Shown: piece after piece, positions 1 through 8,902 of the stretch
How the letters are laid out: each line of letters starts with the position of its first letter
Numbering within the stretch: position 1 is the first letter of the stretch
DNA from: Candidatus Helarchaeota archaeon
GTDB taxonomy: Archaea; Asgardarchaeota; Lokiarchaeia; Helarchaeales; HEL-GB-A
DNA: 64,000 nucleotides
Assembly (NCBI GenBank): GCA_013375455.1
Contig: JABXJT010000007.1
Span: 1-64,000 of the forward strand
Reading direction: 5' to 3'
Notes under the pieces: generated by a model
What the model was told of the DNA's origin: nothing
The model's database searches: none
The model's input: only the letters and a program-made list of their open reading frames with translations
Made by a program: the position numbers and the translations under genes

Positions 1-2
1 TT

Positions 3-527
3 GAAGCGTTTGAATTCGTGAATAAACCTTTTACTGACTTGATGATTCACGTTGCGAAGTTCATGAAGGCAAAAGTTGCCTTTTTTGGTAATTCACGTGG
101 ATCTAATACCTTTATTTCCCCTAAAATGTTTGAAGAACTTTTCTGGCCCTCCATGAAGTATTGTTTGGATAAATGTTTTGAAAATGATCTAATTCCCTGG
201 CTGCATCTCGATAATGATTGGACGCAAAACATGGTGATTTTTGCAGAGAATTTACCCAAACGGAGCTGTATCTTTCACCTTGATCAAGTGGATTTGGTAG
301 AAGTGCATAAATTGATAGGAGATCACTTTTGCTTGATGGGAGGCATGTCACCATCGCTTTTAGTCCATGGAACTCCCACGAAGGTTGAAGAAAAAGCAAA
401 AAGGTATATAGAGAATGTTGCTGAGGATGGATTGATACTTTCGAGTGGCTGTGAAATGCCATTTGATATTCCAATTCAAAATATATATGCCTTAAAACGA
501 GCAATAAAAAAATACGGTACCTTTTAA
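3..527 (+). CDS. URO-D family / corrinoid methyltransferase-like protein, C-terminal part
   Basis: The frame is open from the first bases of the window, so the true start lies to the left and the GTG at 18 is internal. The visible 174 residues match the C-terminal half of the uroporphyrinogen decarboxylase superfamily. They include a segment with paired His and Asp (WLHLDND), a glycine-rich GGMSP turn, and the terminal LSSGCEMP stretch typical of methylcobamide:CoM methyltransferase-like members rather than heme-pathway HemE. The role would be corrinoid-linked methyl transfer in the cytoplasm, with unknown substrate. The corrinoid protein or activator that would settle this is outside the window. 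Confidence 0.8.
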   Translation, partial: EAFEFVNKPFTDLMIHVAKFMKAKVAFFGNSRGSNTFISPKMFEELFWPSMKYCLDKCFENDLIPWLHLDNDWTQNMVIFAENLPKRSCIFHLDQVDLVEVHKLIGDHFCLMGGMSPSLLVHGTPTKVEEKAKRYIENVAEDGLILSSGCEMPFDIPIQNIYALKRAIKKYGTF

Positions 528-698
528 TAGGCAATTTGATAGGATAGCTTTTACAATGAGAATATACTTAGGGAATCTTGATGATTGAAAATTACGAATA
601 TTGAATTTTTTTTAGGATTACAAAAATTTAAAGAACGAAGCCTTTCAATTAATTGAATGAAAATAAAGTTTGTATGATTGGGTTAATATGGGGTAAAT

Positions 699-1079
699 AT
701 GGCTCGAGAAGAAATTGAAAATTGGTATCAACAAGGATTGAGCGATTTTAAGACCGCAAAAAGTATGTTTAATTCCGAAATATATGATGCTGCAACTTTT
801 TATTGTGAACAAGCCGTTCAAAAATTACTTAAAGCTACTTGGATGAAAATCAGGAAATCTTATCCCCCTAAAACCCATAATATTTCTAAAATAGGAGAAC
901 AACTCAAGGCACCCAAGGAAATCATCTCTTTATTAAAACAAATTGCTCCCTTTTATTTCATAAGTAGATATCCAGATGCAGCGAATGGTGTACCAGCTGA
1001 AATAATAACTAAAAAAATGGCAAAAGAACTAATTCAAATAACAGAAGAGGTAATAAATTGGATAAACAAACAAACTTAA
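699..1079 (+). CDS. HEPN domain protein
   Basis: A 126-residue all-helical protein. The N-terminal stretch W-Y-Q-Q-G followed by L-S-D-F-K-T-A, the central F-Y-C-E-Q-A-V-Q-K-L-L-K-A helix and the late ISRYPDA motif are characteristic of the small pfam05168-type HEPN family. A GGGG-like Shine-Dalgarno sits just before the ATG. The gene overlaps the next gene (a minimal nucleotidyltransferase) by 22 bases, the usual HEPN-MNT arrangement. In characterised pairs HEPN is an RNase toxin held inactive by AMPylation from its MNT partner. The canonical RX4-6H catalytic motif is not clear here (R and H are seven residues apart in RKSYPPKTH), so toxicity is uncertain. Confidence 0.85.
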   Translation: MAREEIENWYQQGLSDFKTAKSMFNSEIYDAATFYCEQAVQKLLKATWMKIRKSYPPKTHNISKIGEQLKAPKEIISLLKQIAPFYFISRYPDAANGVPAEIITKKMAKELIQITEEVINWINKQT

Positions 1080-1372
1080 AGATTGCTAAAAAATTCGCTG
1101 AAAAATTGAGGGAACAATTTCCTGATGCAGAGATATTTTTATTTGGATCCCGAGCAACAGGGGAAAACTTATTTGAAAGTGATTTCGATTTCATTATAGT
1201 TTCCGATTTCTTTAAAGATATTAATTTCTATAAAAGAATGCCACTGATTTATGATATTTGGGATGAGGAATACGATATTGAGCCATTGTGTTATACGAGA
1301 GCGGAGTTTGAAAAGAAAAAAAATCAACTCTCAATTGTTAATGAAGCTTTAAAAGATAGCATTACAATCTAA
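1058..1372 (+). CDS. Minimal nucleotidyltransferase (MNT), partner of HEPN
   Basis: A 104-residue protein with the polymerase-beta-type nucleotidyltransferase core: GSRATG at residues 30-35, the metal-binding pair SDFD at 41-44, and a third candidate acidic residue at D73. The TTG start at 1058 overlaps the HEPN gene and has GAGG just upstream, which implies translational coupling. Known MntA antitoxins AMPylate a tyrosine of HEPN. The GSX10DXD-type signature of that activity is intact here. Alternative: a housekeeping NTase with no toxin role, but the pairing argues against it. Confidence 0.87.
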   Translation: MDKQTNLKIAKKFAEKLREQFPDAEIFLFGSRATGENLFESDFDFIIVSDFFKDINFYKRMPLIYDIWDEEYDIEPLCYTRAEFEKKKNQLSIVNEALKDSITI

Positions 1373-1423
1373 TAGAATAAATTTAATCAAACAGAATTCA
1401 TCAAAGGGAGTAATGCTATTTAG

Positions 1424-2284
1424 ATGAGAGTTTTAGTCATTTATTTTTCTCAATCAGGTGGGACTGAAAAAATAGCTAAAAAGATCCAAGAAGGGATTAA
1501 TACAAGTGCAAATAGTTGTGAGCTAGTCAAAATCAAAAAGGTGAATTTAACTAAATTGGACGAATACGAGTTGATAGGTCTCGGCTGTCCCACGTTTTTT
1601 TATCGGGAACCTGCAAACATCCAACGGTTTATTAATAATCTACCCCTAAAGAAGGGAAAGTATGTTTTCATCTTCGCTAGTCACGGGTCTTGTCTTGGCA
1701 ATACTTTTTATTACATGACTGAACAACTGAAGGAACGGGGTTACCAAGTCATCGGTGCCTTCGATTCATATTCCGACTCATCGATCCAGTTTTATCCGAG
1801 CCCGATGCACACCCATGGCCATCCCGATGCGCAGGAATTGCAGACGGCTCAAGAATTCGGCGAAAAAATATGTTCGGTTAGTGAGAAAGTGCGGAACGGG
1901 CAAACCAATCTAATTCCTCAGTTCGAATTAGTGACCGATACTTGGTGGTATCGTGATTCTAAAGTGGCAACGCTAGATCTTTTGCGGCGAATCTCCCCAG
2001 TATTCATCATCAATGAGGACAAGTGTAAAAAATGTATGACCTGCCAAGAGGAATGCCCTGGTGATGCCATTGATATTAATGCATCTCCTCCAGAGATTCA
2101 GAAGGAAGGGTGTATTTTTTGTTGGGCATGTGAGAAAATCTGCCCTGAAGGGGCCATTGAAGCTGATTGGACAAATATGCGGTTAACTTTCAGGGGTAAT
2201 CTCAGAAAGTATATCAAGCTCCTTAAGACAGCTGAAGCGGAAGGGAAATTTCGACCATACGTCGATTATCAATCCATAAAATAG
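1424..2284 (+). CDS. EFR1-type flavodoxin-ferredoxin fusion protein
   Basis: A 286-residue redox protein. Residues 1-150 form a flavodoxin-like fold with the FMN phosphate loop SQSGGTEK near the N-terminus and the GLGCPTFFY and FIFASHGS segments. Residues from about 196 carry two 4Fe-4S motifs: CKKCMTCQEECP starting at C201 and CIFCWACEKICP starting at C230. This is the architecture of the EFR1 family, soluble proteins thought to pass electrons between Fe-S and flavin centres. GGGAG at 1406-1410 precedes the ATG. The neighbouring LDH2-type dehydrogenase lies 71 bases downstream behind a hairpin, so the two may be regulated together; the physiological partner is unknown. Confidence 0.88.
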   Translation: MRVLVIYFSQSGGTEKIAKKIQEGINTSANSCELVKIKKVNLTKLDEYELIGLGCPTFFYREPANIQRFINNLPLKKGKYVFIFASHGSCLGNTFYYMTEQLKERGYQVIGAFDSYSDSSIQFYPSPMHTHGHPDAQELQTAQEFGEKICSVSEKVRNGQTNLIPQFELVTDTWWYRDSKVATLDLLRRISPVFIINEDKCKKCMTCQEECPGDAIDINASPPEIQKEGCIFCWACEKICPEGAIEADWTNMRLTFRGNLRKYIKLLKTAEAEGKFRPYVDYQSIK

Positions 2285-2292
2285 ATCGATCA

Positions 2293-2315
2293 TTACACTT
2301 AACTATTAAGTGTAA
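2293..2315. promoter_or_regulatory. Perfect 9-bp hairpin between two genes
   Basis: TTACACTTA and TAAGTGTAA form a perfect 9-bp inverted repeat around a 5-base loop, directly after the stop of the flavodoxin-ferredoxin gene and about 40 bases before the LDH2-type gene. No T-run follows it, so it looks more like an operator or mRNA processing/stability hairpin than a terminator. Function is inferred. Confidence 0.45.
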
Positions 2316-2355
2316 GTAGATTAACGAAGAAAATAGATGGTTTAGACTGATTGAT

Positions 2356-3501
2356 ATGACTGAAGAGGAATTTGTATACCTTAATTTTGAGCCCCTCTAC
2401 AACTTCATGAAGGATGTGTTTATTGCAGTAGGTGTTCCTGAAGATGATGCTGCCATCTGTGCAGATGTCTTAGTGGAATCCGATAAACGCGGGATTGACT
2501 CACACGGATGTGCCCGGCTTTACATGTATTATATCAGAATCAAGCGAAAACAACAACTTACCGTGACGAAACTTGAAGTGATAAAAGAAACTCCAGGAAC
2601 GGTGCGACTCAACGCGAATAATGGAATGGGGATGCCTGCGTCCGTGAAAGCAATGCAAACGGCGATCGACAAGGCGAAAAAGAATGGAATTGGGATGGCC
2701 ATTGTCGAAAACTCAAATCATTTTGGAATTGCAGGATATTACGTTCTCATAGCTTCCAAGCAAGATTGCATCGGCATGTGTGGAACTAATGCACGTCCCT
2801 CAATTGCTCCAACTTGGAGTGTTGAACCAATGATAGGGACTAATCCTTTCACGATTGGCATGCCAACTGATTGGGATTTTCCTTGGATTGCCGATCACGC
2901 GACTTCAATAACACAACGTGGGAAGATAGAAACGTATGCCCGTCTTGGTAAACCGGCAGTGAAAGGCTGGGTAATTGATGAAAATGGCAACGCCGCCACT
3001 GATAGCAAAAAGATAGTGACAGATATGCTTAAACTCAAGACGGCCTTGACCCCGCTTGGTGGGATTGGCGAAGAACTTGGGGGTCATAAAGGTTATAATT
3101 ATGCAACTATGGTCGAAATTTTGTCTGCTTGTTTAACGCAAGCTAACATGCTTCAAGCCGCGCTCGGGATCGATAAGGATGGCAATTTCAAACCGTACAA
3201 TCTTGGGCATTTCTTCATCGCCATTGACCCATCTGCTTTTTGTGAGATCACCGAATTCAAGAAGAAGACGGGTGATTTGCTCCGCCAACTCGCCAAGGCT
3301 AAAAAGCAACCGGGCGCGGAGCACGTCTATATTGCAGGTGAAAAAGAATACATTGCCCATCAAGAACGTAAAAAGACGGGCGTACCGATTTCTCGAGTTA
3401 CCCAGCGCCAGTTTCTCCTAATGCAAAAGGAGTTAGAACTTGATCAATATAAATTCGATTTTAAAGTAGATATTGACGAGAAAGATGAAACTGGTTGGTA
3501 A
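2356..3501 (+). CDS. LDH2-family malate/L-lactate-type dehydrogenase
   Basis: A 381-residue NAD(P)-dependent dehydrogenase of the LDH2/MDH2 family (malate, L-lactate, ureidoglycolate and sulfolactate dehydrogenases), which is unrelated to Rossmann-type MDH. Diagnostic segments are DKRGIDSHGCARL with H50, the NSNHFG motif at 119-124, and the long NPFTIGMPT and GGHKGY segments that bind cofactor. The substrate cannot be read from sequence; malate or another 2-hydroxy acid is likely. The gene is convergent with cysC, with one base between the two stop codons. Confidence 0.9.
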   Translation: MTEEEFVYLNFEPLYNFMKDVFIAVGVPEDDAAICADVLVESDKRGIDSHGCARLYMYYIRIKRKQQLTVTKLEVIKETPGTVRLNANNGMGMPASVKAMQTAIDKAKKNGIGMAIVENSNHFGIAGYYVLIASKQDCIGMCGTNARPSIAPTWSVEPMIGTNPFTIGMPTDWDFPWIADHATSITQRGKIETYARLGKPAVKGWVIDENGNAATDSKKIVTDMLKLKTALTPLGGIGEELGGHKGYNYATMVEILSACLTQANMLQAALGIDKDGNFKPYNLGHFFIAIDPSAFCEITEFKKKTGDLLRQLAKAKKQPGAEHVYIAGEKEYIAHQERKKTGVPISRVTQRQFLLMQKELELDQYKFDFKVDIDEKDETGW

Positions 3502-3502
3502 C

Positions 3503-4033
3503 TTATTTCGATAAATAACCTAACTCTTCTAACTTTTTAATAATTGTATTTCTACATTCTTCAGGGGATTTTTTATCGGTTTCAATAATAATTTCAGGAT
3601 TAATTGGCTCTTCAAATGGATGAGAAATTCCTGTAAAATTCTTAATTTCACCAGCAATAGCTTTTTTGTACAATCCTTTGTTATCACGTTCAATACAAAC
3701 ATCTAAAGGGCATTTCACATAAGTTAAAACAAAATCACCAATTTCCCTTCTTGACATTGCTCGAATTTCATTATAAGGCGACACGAAAGATGCAATTACA
3801 ATTACTCCATTTCTGGTTAGAAGTTTTGCAACGAAAGTTACCCTTTCTATATTTTTAAATCTATCCTCCTTCGAGAAACCTAAATCTTTGGTTAAACTTT
3901 TTCTAACGATATCTCCATCCAATCTTTCTACTTTTAATCCTCTCTTTTTTAATTCTTTAGCAACCTGATTGGCTATTGCTGTTTTACCGGAACATGGTAA
4001 ACCTGTTAACCATAAAGTAAAGCCTTGCTGCAA
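3503..4033 (-). CDS. cysC: Adenylylsulfate (APS) kinase
   Basis: A 176-residue P-loop kinase making PAPS from APS and ATP. The Walker A loop GLPCSGKT spans residues 11-18. LDGDIVRKSL is the APS-binding D-G-D-x-x-R motif, and the family segments F-S-x-E-D-R, FVSPY and G-L-Y-K-K-A follow. Its start lies one base after the stop of the phosphatase-like gene, so it is the last gene of a sulfate-activation operon headed by a small RHH protein. The family usually runs about 170-200 residues, so it is full length. Confidence 0.95.
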   Translation of the reverse strand: MQQGFTLWLTGLPCSGKTAIANQVAKELKKRGLKVERLDGDIVRKSLTKDLGFSKEDRFKNIERVTFVAKLLTRNGVIVIASFVSPYNEIRAMSRREIGDFVLTYVKCPLDVCIERDNKGLYKKAIAGEIKNFTGISHPFEEPINPEIIIETDKKSPEECRNTIIKKLEELGYLSK

Positions 4034-4034
4034 G

Positions 4035-5432
4035 TTACTTATACGCCTCTATACGAATAATTTGTCCTTCCATTTCTTCGGGAATGAGGATATTAAATAA
4101 ATTTAAGATGGTAGGAGCAACATCTAAAATATTTACTTCTGAAATATTTTTACCTACCTTTTTTTGGGGATCATACATCGCAAAAATTCCAAAGTAATCA
4201 TGTACTGCTTCATCGGGGCCCAAACCATTTTCTTCTAAATAAGGAGAATCATGACCAATTGTTCCAGCAGATCTCCATGAAAGATCATCAAAGTATACCA
4301 TTAAATCGGGAGCATTACCCTTCTGTTCTGGAAAGATATCCTCTACTTTAAAAACCTTCATTTTCATTGGATTTCCAGAAGGATCCTTTATATTTTTAAT
4401 TTTTTCAATTAAAATATCACGTTCTTTTTCATAATCTTTCATATCAATTGTGCCAAGTTCTTCTCGTTCTTTCACGTTCAGAAAAATTCTGGCATAATAT
4501 CCACCCCAACCCCAAGCTTTAGTTTTTGACCAGTTAATATCAGCATCTCTAAGTGTAGTTTTGGGAGGGGGTCTTGAATTTAACGTCAAATAATTGTTAT
4601 TTATAAGCCAGTCATTCACAGAAAACCGCCCTTTCATGGCTTTAGCTCCATGGTCTGAAACCATCAAAACGATTGTTTCTTTATCGATTAGTTTTAATAA
4701 CTCTCCAATTTCTCTATCTATGTAAACATGAAAATCCTTTATGAAATTTTCATATCCTGATCCTTTTTGATATTTTTTATGGTTTTTATCTGCAAAGTGC
4801 CAAAAACCATGATTTACTCTATCGGTCCCAATTTCTACAAACCAAAATAGATCCCAGGGTTTATTTTTTAGCATGTATTTGATAATTTCAAAATGATTTT
4901 CAACCATTTTATATAAATTTTCACTAAGTTCTCTTTTTTTATCAGTTCTAAATTCTACATCAAAAATATAATCTCCAAATTTCTCTTGTATTTCACTTTT
5001 TAATTCTGGGGGGTAGGTATATTCATTTTCTGGGCCGGGAGTTATAAAGTCAGTAATTAAATACCCATTCAAAGGTTTTGGTGGATAAGAAGGAGGAACC
5101 CCTATGATTATACACTTCTTGCCATGATCTGAAAGAATATCCCAAACTGCAGGTTTCCTCACTTCATATGAATTAGCAATCCAAATATCGGTATAAGAGT
5201 AATTTTTCCGGTGACGGAAACCATAGAGCCCGAGAGCGCCTGGATTTCGACTAGTCGCCATTACCAACCAAGCAGGAATGGTAATTGGTGGATTTGAACT
5301 TCGCATTTTAGCATGTAAACCGTTTTCTAAAATTTTTCTGATATTTGGGAGATACTCTAGATATTCTCCAAAAATATGTTGAGGCGTGGCACAATCTAAC
5401 CCAATTACAAGAACTTTTGTCATGATATTCAC
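4035..5432 (-). CDS. Alkaline-phosphatase-superfamily phosphodiesterase/phosphatase
   Basis: A 465-residue member of the type I phosphodiesterase / alkaline phosphatase superfamily. It has the first metal Asp in VIGLDCATP (D13), the nucleophile region PPITIPAW (T51), a VSDHGA metal motif, and a C-terminal H-D-Y-F-G-I-F segment. The GTG start overlaps the sat stop by four bases (GTGA), and cysC follows with one base between, so it is embedded in the PAPS-forming operon. It may hydrolyse a nucleotide or sulfated/phosphorylated product such as PAP, but the substrate is an inference from context only. A second possible start is the ATG at 5423. Confidence 0.85.
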   Translation of the reverse strand: MNIMTKVLVIGLDCATPQHIFGEYLEYLPNIRKILENGLHAKMRSSNPPITIPAWLVMATSRNPGALGLYGFRHRKNYSYTDIWIANSYEVRKPAVWDILSDHGKKCIIIGVPPSYPPKPLNGYLITDFITPGPENEYTYPPELKSEIQEKFGDYIFDVEFRTDKKRELSENLYKMVENHFEIIKYMLKNKPWDLFWFVEIGTDRVNHGFWHFADKNHKKYQKGSGYENFIKDFHVYIDREIGELLKLIDKETIVLMVSDHGAKAMKGRFSVNDWLINNNYLTLNSRPPPKTTLRDADINWSKTKAWGWGGYYARIFLNVKEREELGTIDMKDYEKERDILIEKIKNIKDPSGNPMKMKVFKVEDIFPEQKGNAPDLMVYFDDLSWRSAGTIGHDSPYLEENGLGPDEAVHDYFGIFAMYDPQKKVGKNISEVNILDVAPTILNLFNILIPEEMEGQIIRIEAYK

Positions 5433-6580
5433 TCGACAAAAGGATGCGGATCTTCTAGAATGACTTTCACTACTTCGGGTCGCATTAAATCAGGGGAAGG
5501 TCGCGTTCCCGCTATAAACAATTCCCTTATTTCTGTCCCACTAAAATTGATATGATGCTCCGAGCCATGAGGACAAATTTTTTCATTTACTATCGCCCTG
5601 CATTTTCTACATCTATAAAATGATTTTAAGAAAAGTGGGTGAATCCCTAAATCATAATAGTCATCAAATATTTTATGTGCGGCATAGGGGTGGTAGAAAT
5701 TGCCAACTCCAGCATGGTCCCTTCCAATTATAATATGGGTACACCCAAAATTCTTTCTCGCAATTGCATGGTAAATTGCTTCTTTCGGACCTGCATACCG
5801 CATCTCTGTCTCAAATACGCTCAAGATTGCGTTTTCTTTTAAATAATAGTGCTCTAATAATACCTCATAAGATTTTATGATGGCTTCGTCAGAAAAATCG
5901 CCGATTTTTTTCCGACCAATTACAGGATTTATGAATAGTCCATCAATAAAAGTTAATGCTATTTTTTGGATATACTCGTGCCCCAAATGGGGCGGATTTC
6001 TAGTCTGAAATCCAACGATAGACCGCCATCCTTTACTTTTAAATAAAACTCGTGTCTCTTTTGGTTTTAGATCATACTTTGGAAATGGAGATGGTTCTTC
6101 CTTTAATAAATTAATTTTACCTCCAATCAAACAATCTTTCATTGATTTGACTTTGTTTACTCCTGGATGAGAAGGATCAAGGGTTGAATAGACTTTTTGT
6201 GCAAATTCCTTCTTATTATACTTATAAATTTCCTCTATAGTCATTAAAGCTAATGGAATATTCGAACTTTTCTTTTTTAAAATAACTTGATCACCGGGGC
6301 TAAGATTTTGGATTTGGTTTTCTTCAACATCTAAGACTATTGGAATAGTCCACGGTAAGTCATTTTCAAGGCGACCAAAATTAAGAACATTAATAAGATC
6401 GCTATTCCCCATAAACCCTTCTAACGGACTATAAACTCCAAATGAAATGTTTTTTGCTACAGTTGCACGTTGATCATCAATAAGAAATTGAGGAAACTCT
6501 GAACTTTCAGATAAAACTCTGTCCACTTCGCTATTTTTCAATATTCTATTTATTAATCGACCTCCATGAGGGGGAATCAA
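5429..6580 (-). CDS. sat: Sulfate adenylyltransferase (ATP sulfurylase)
   Basis: A 383-residue enzyme forming APS from ATP and sulfate. The TTG start gives the family N-terminus I-P-P-H-G-G-R-L-I-N-R. The catalytic QTRNPPHLGHE motif and the GRDHAG motif are both intact, followed by a zinc-ribbon-like cysteine group (CRKCRAI and C-P-H-G). There is no fused APS kinase domain; the separate cysC is two genes downstream. Sitting next to an APS kinase and near a sulfotransferase, and with no APS reductase visible, it most likely serves sulfation rather than dissimilatory sulfate reduction. Confidence 0.95.
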   Translation of the reverse strand: MIPPHGGRLINRILKNSEVDRVLSESSEFPQFLIDDQRATVAKNISFGVYSPLEGFMGNSDLINVLNFGRLENDLPWTIPIVLDVEENQIQNLSPGDQVILKKKSSNIPLALMTIEEIYKYNKKEFAQKVYSTLDPSHPGVNKVKSMKDCLIGGKINLLKEEPSPFPKYDLKPKETRVLFKSKGWRSIVGFQTRNPPHLGHEYIQKIALTFIDGLFINPVIGRKKIGDFSDEAIIKSYEVLLEHYYLKENAILSVFETEMRYAGPKEAIYHAIARKNFGCTHIIIGRDHAGVGNFYHPYAAHKIFDDYYDLGIHPLFLKSFYRCRKCRAIVNEKICPHGSEHHINFSGTEIRELFIAGTRPSPDLMRPEVVKVILEDPHPFVE

Positions 6581-6601
6581 AATAATTCACTTATTTACTT
6601 T

Positions 6602-6826
6602 TTAATCAATATAGCCTAATCCTCTTAGGCGTTTCTTTATTATTTCCTCTTCTTTCTCTGTATATGCTTTCTCTGCACCTGTTTCTTCCGATTCAGCTAA
6701 AGCTTTTCTAATTAAACTAATAATATATTGAGTTAAAGAAGTGAAATTCGTGTCTTTTATACTCGCTCTCAATTTCTTAACTAATGTTTTCGGTATAGTA
6801 ATGGTAAACTCTTCATTTTGACTCAA
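6602..6826 (-). CDS. Small ribbon-helix-helix protein upstream of sat
   Basis: A 74-residue protein. Residues 5-45 fit the MetJ/Arc/CopG fold: a short beta strand (EFTITIPK) followed by two helices ending in Y-I-I-S-L-I-R-K-A-L. It is the first gene of the sat-phosphatase-cysC operon and ends 21 bases before sat, so it probably regulates the operon. The charged C-terminal tail (from about residue 50) is outside the DNA-binding core. The function is inferred from fold and position. Confidence 0.75.
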   Translation of the reverse strand: MSQNEEFTITIPKTLVKKLRASIKDTNFTSLTQYIISLIRKALAESEETGAEKAYTEKEEEIIKKRLRGLGYID

Positions 6827-7131
6827 ACCATTTCACCATTAAAGTTGTAAAGTAGCTGAATTAATATCACTGAATTCAAATATAACATTATTCCATACTA
6901 AGTACCATCAAAATAGATTCGGACAAATAAGAATAAGGATAAGAATGAATCTATTAGTAAAAACATCAATTCTGGCTTATTATTTAGGATTCATTAAAAA
7001 ACCATGGCCTTAATTGCACTCTCATTTAGTTTTGGTGTGAGGAATCAATCTAGTTTGTTATTTATTATTCATTATTTAAAATTGAAATATATTGAATTAA
7101 AAAAAAAAGAAGATTTTTAGGATTCTTCCTT
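6827..7131. other. Intergenic region, no gene seen
   Basis: About 305 A+T-rich bases upstream of the sulfate-activation operon and downstream of a membrane protein gene. I see no open frame of interest, no tRNA-like fold and no strong hairpin. The operon promoter should lie at its left end. Confidence 0.5.
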
Positions 7132-7710
7132 TCATTCATTTCGCAGAGTGTAAATTAAGTAAACCAAGCCTAATGCCAAAAGAATTCCAACGGGGAGCAG
7201 AGTCCACAGAAATGCCTGTATACAATAAGAGACTAGAGTACCGAATGTCCAAGATGCAATGGCTGTCTCCCATGCCCCATTAGCAAACACTACAATGCAA
7301 AATATTAGAAACGTCAGGAAAGAAAATCCACTACTACCGCTGTAACCAGTTACCTTTACTCGCTTTTTTTTCGGGTCTCTTTTTAGTTCCTCTTTTTCCT
7401 CTTCTGAGAGCTTTCTCCACCATAGCCCAATAACGACAACAGCAGTTGCCCCAGCGGGAAGACCAACTATCAATAGTTCCCATAAAATCAATTTAACGAT
7501 AAAACCGAGAATATGTGCCATACTCCAACTAGCCATATCTGAAGGGACTATAGATAAGGCTTGCGCATAATCCACAAACCATAGAAATACGAGAAACATA
7601 CCGATGCCGACAATTACTACCCCTGCAACAAAGAGAGCAGCCATTTTCCAATGTTTTTTGAATAAATTTTTCCACCTGTTTTTCTCTTTTTCTTCTTCAG
7701 TTTCTGTCAT
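7132..7710 (-). CDS. Four-TM membrane protein, unknown function
   Basis: I do not recognise the family. The protein (192 residues) has a charged, Glu/Lys-rich N-terminus, two membrane helices (about residues 25-50 and 65-95), a basic cytoplasmic loop rich in K, R and E, a Gly/Ser stretch, and two more helices to the end. The ATG at 7710 is preferred over the one at 7725, because GAGGG lies eight bases before it. Flanked by the sulfate operon and a sulfotransferase, it could belong with them, but nothing in its sequence shows this. Confidence 0.7.
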   Translation of the reverse strand: MTETEEEKEKNRWKNLFKKHWKMAALFVAGVVIVGIGMFLVFLWFVDYAQALSIVPSDMASWSMAHILGFIVKLILWELLIVGLPAGATAVVVIGLWWRKLSEEEKEELKRDPKKKRVKVTGYSGSSGFSFLTFLIFCIVVFANGAWETAIASWTFGTLVSYCIQAFLWTLLPVGILLALGLVYLIYTLRNE

Positions 7711-8027
7711 TACAAATTCCCTCATTTCAGGAATATTTATCTAATAAAATATATGTGAAATGACGATGTTAACAGTGTCATGTATTAATGCGAAGTTGTT
7801 TATATTTATATAGGCAAGTATTTCCTGCTGTATTATTCATCAATTACGATTATTACTGAATATCTGTTTTTAAGTAGAAGAACATTACTCGATTTGGACT
7901 AATGAGAAGGATTCAATGATTTACTGTGAATTCAGATGGCGCTCCTATGAGGAACACTATGATCCGTCGAGATAAGTTTGATTTTAGGGGATTTTTAGCA
8001 TTGCTTCGAGAGTTTTAGTTTTTCTGT
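7711..8027. other. Intergenic region with a short gene-like relic
   Basis: About 317 bases between two minus-strand genes. On the plus strand 7874-7975 is an open 33-codon stretch bounded by stop codons; it has no usable start but reads like protein (E-F-R-W-R-S-Y-E-E-H-Y). It may be a decayed fragment. The right end is the downstream flank of the sulfotransferase gene. Confidence 0.35.
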
Positions 8028-8810
8028 TTAATTTTTTACTGGTTTTTTTGAAAAATGAACCTCGTCCCTATCGATAAATTTTAGTGCCCATTGAAGTCGA
8101 GATGGTGAGGGTGTAATGTCAAGAAACTTAATAATCCGATTAATCGTCTCTTGAGGTTTTTTTATTACCTCTAAAAATTCTACATTAATGTGCTTTCTAC
8201 CCTTTACAAACGCATCCATTCTAGAATGCCCGTCAAGAATAACCTGCCGATACAGGTCTTTATTGTTAAAAAAGTTTCCCCGGAGAATCAGCGTTTTTAA
8301 AATTCCCCAACCCATGCCACCAAGATTTTTCAATGAGAAATATCTAGTCATGTATCGAACAGTTTTCCACCATTCCGACATTTTAGCGGCTTTTAGATGG
8401 GATCTTACACAACTTTCCACATCTCGTTGTAAAACAATATAATAGGGATTTGTTAGATATTTCTCCATGTATGGGATTGTGTAAATGCTCGTGCCGTCTT
8501 TCCAACCCCATAGTTCGCGCTCATTTTCACGTATGACACGTTTCATCCAATCTTTAAACCTTTCAACAGACGCTTTCACTTTTTCATCATCTGGGATGTG
8601 TGCCCACCCAATAGTATAACAATCCGCATGATAGAGAATTTTAGCACTTAATTTGAAGAAATCTTGATTTTCATAGTTGCCATACTTATTTACGTGCGTC
8701 CCCAAAATTAAATCTTTAGCGGAGCCCATGTAGATGCCCAAGCGGTGTAAAATACCTGCTAAAAGGCTAGATCCACTTCGAGCTAATGATAGCACAACAA
8801 CAGTCTTCAT
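8028..8810 (-). CDS. PAPS-dependent sulfotransferase family protein
   Basis: A 260-residue protein with the 5'-phosphosulfate-binding loop LSLARSGSSLLAG at residues 7-19. The 3'-phosphate-binding segment is IVLQRDVESCVRSHL, with the conserved Arg and Ser. The C-terminus carries a V-E-F-L-E-V-I followed by I-I-K-F-L-D-I segment, as in the sulfotransferase family. It would transfer sulfate from PAPS to a lipid, glycan or small molecule. The PAPS-forming operon lies 1.2 kb away on the same strand, which strengthens the assignment. No Shine-Dalgarno is visible before the ATG, so the message may be leaderless. Confidence 0.85.
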   Translation of the reverse strand: MKTVVVLSLARSGSSLLAGILHRLGIYMGSAKDLILGTHVNKYGNYENQDFFKLSAKILYHADCYTIGWAHIPDDEKVKASVERFKDWMKRVIRENERELWGWKDGTSIYTIPYMEKYLTNPYYIVLQRDVESCVRSHLKAAKMSEWWKTVRYMTRYFSLKNLGGMGWGILKTLILRGNFFNNKDLYRQVILDGHSRMDAFVKGRKHINVEFLEVIKKPQETINRIIKFLDITPSPSRLQWALKFIDRDEVHFSKKPVKN

Positions 8811-8902
8811 TATTGGTAATGTTTAACTTCATAATTTAAATTTTATTCTGCTAATGTTTATTAACACCAATGCATATGTTCTGAAGATTAATTCACTGAA
8901 TT

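Noticed and set aside
4035..5432. Reading the operon phosphatase as an arylsulfatase
   Set aside because: The nucleophile region is PITIPAW with Thr rather than the C-x-P-x-R formylglycine motif of sulfatases.
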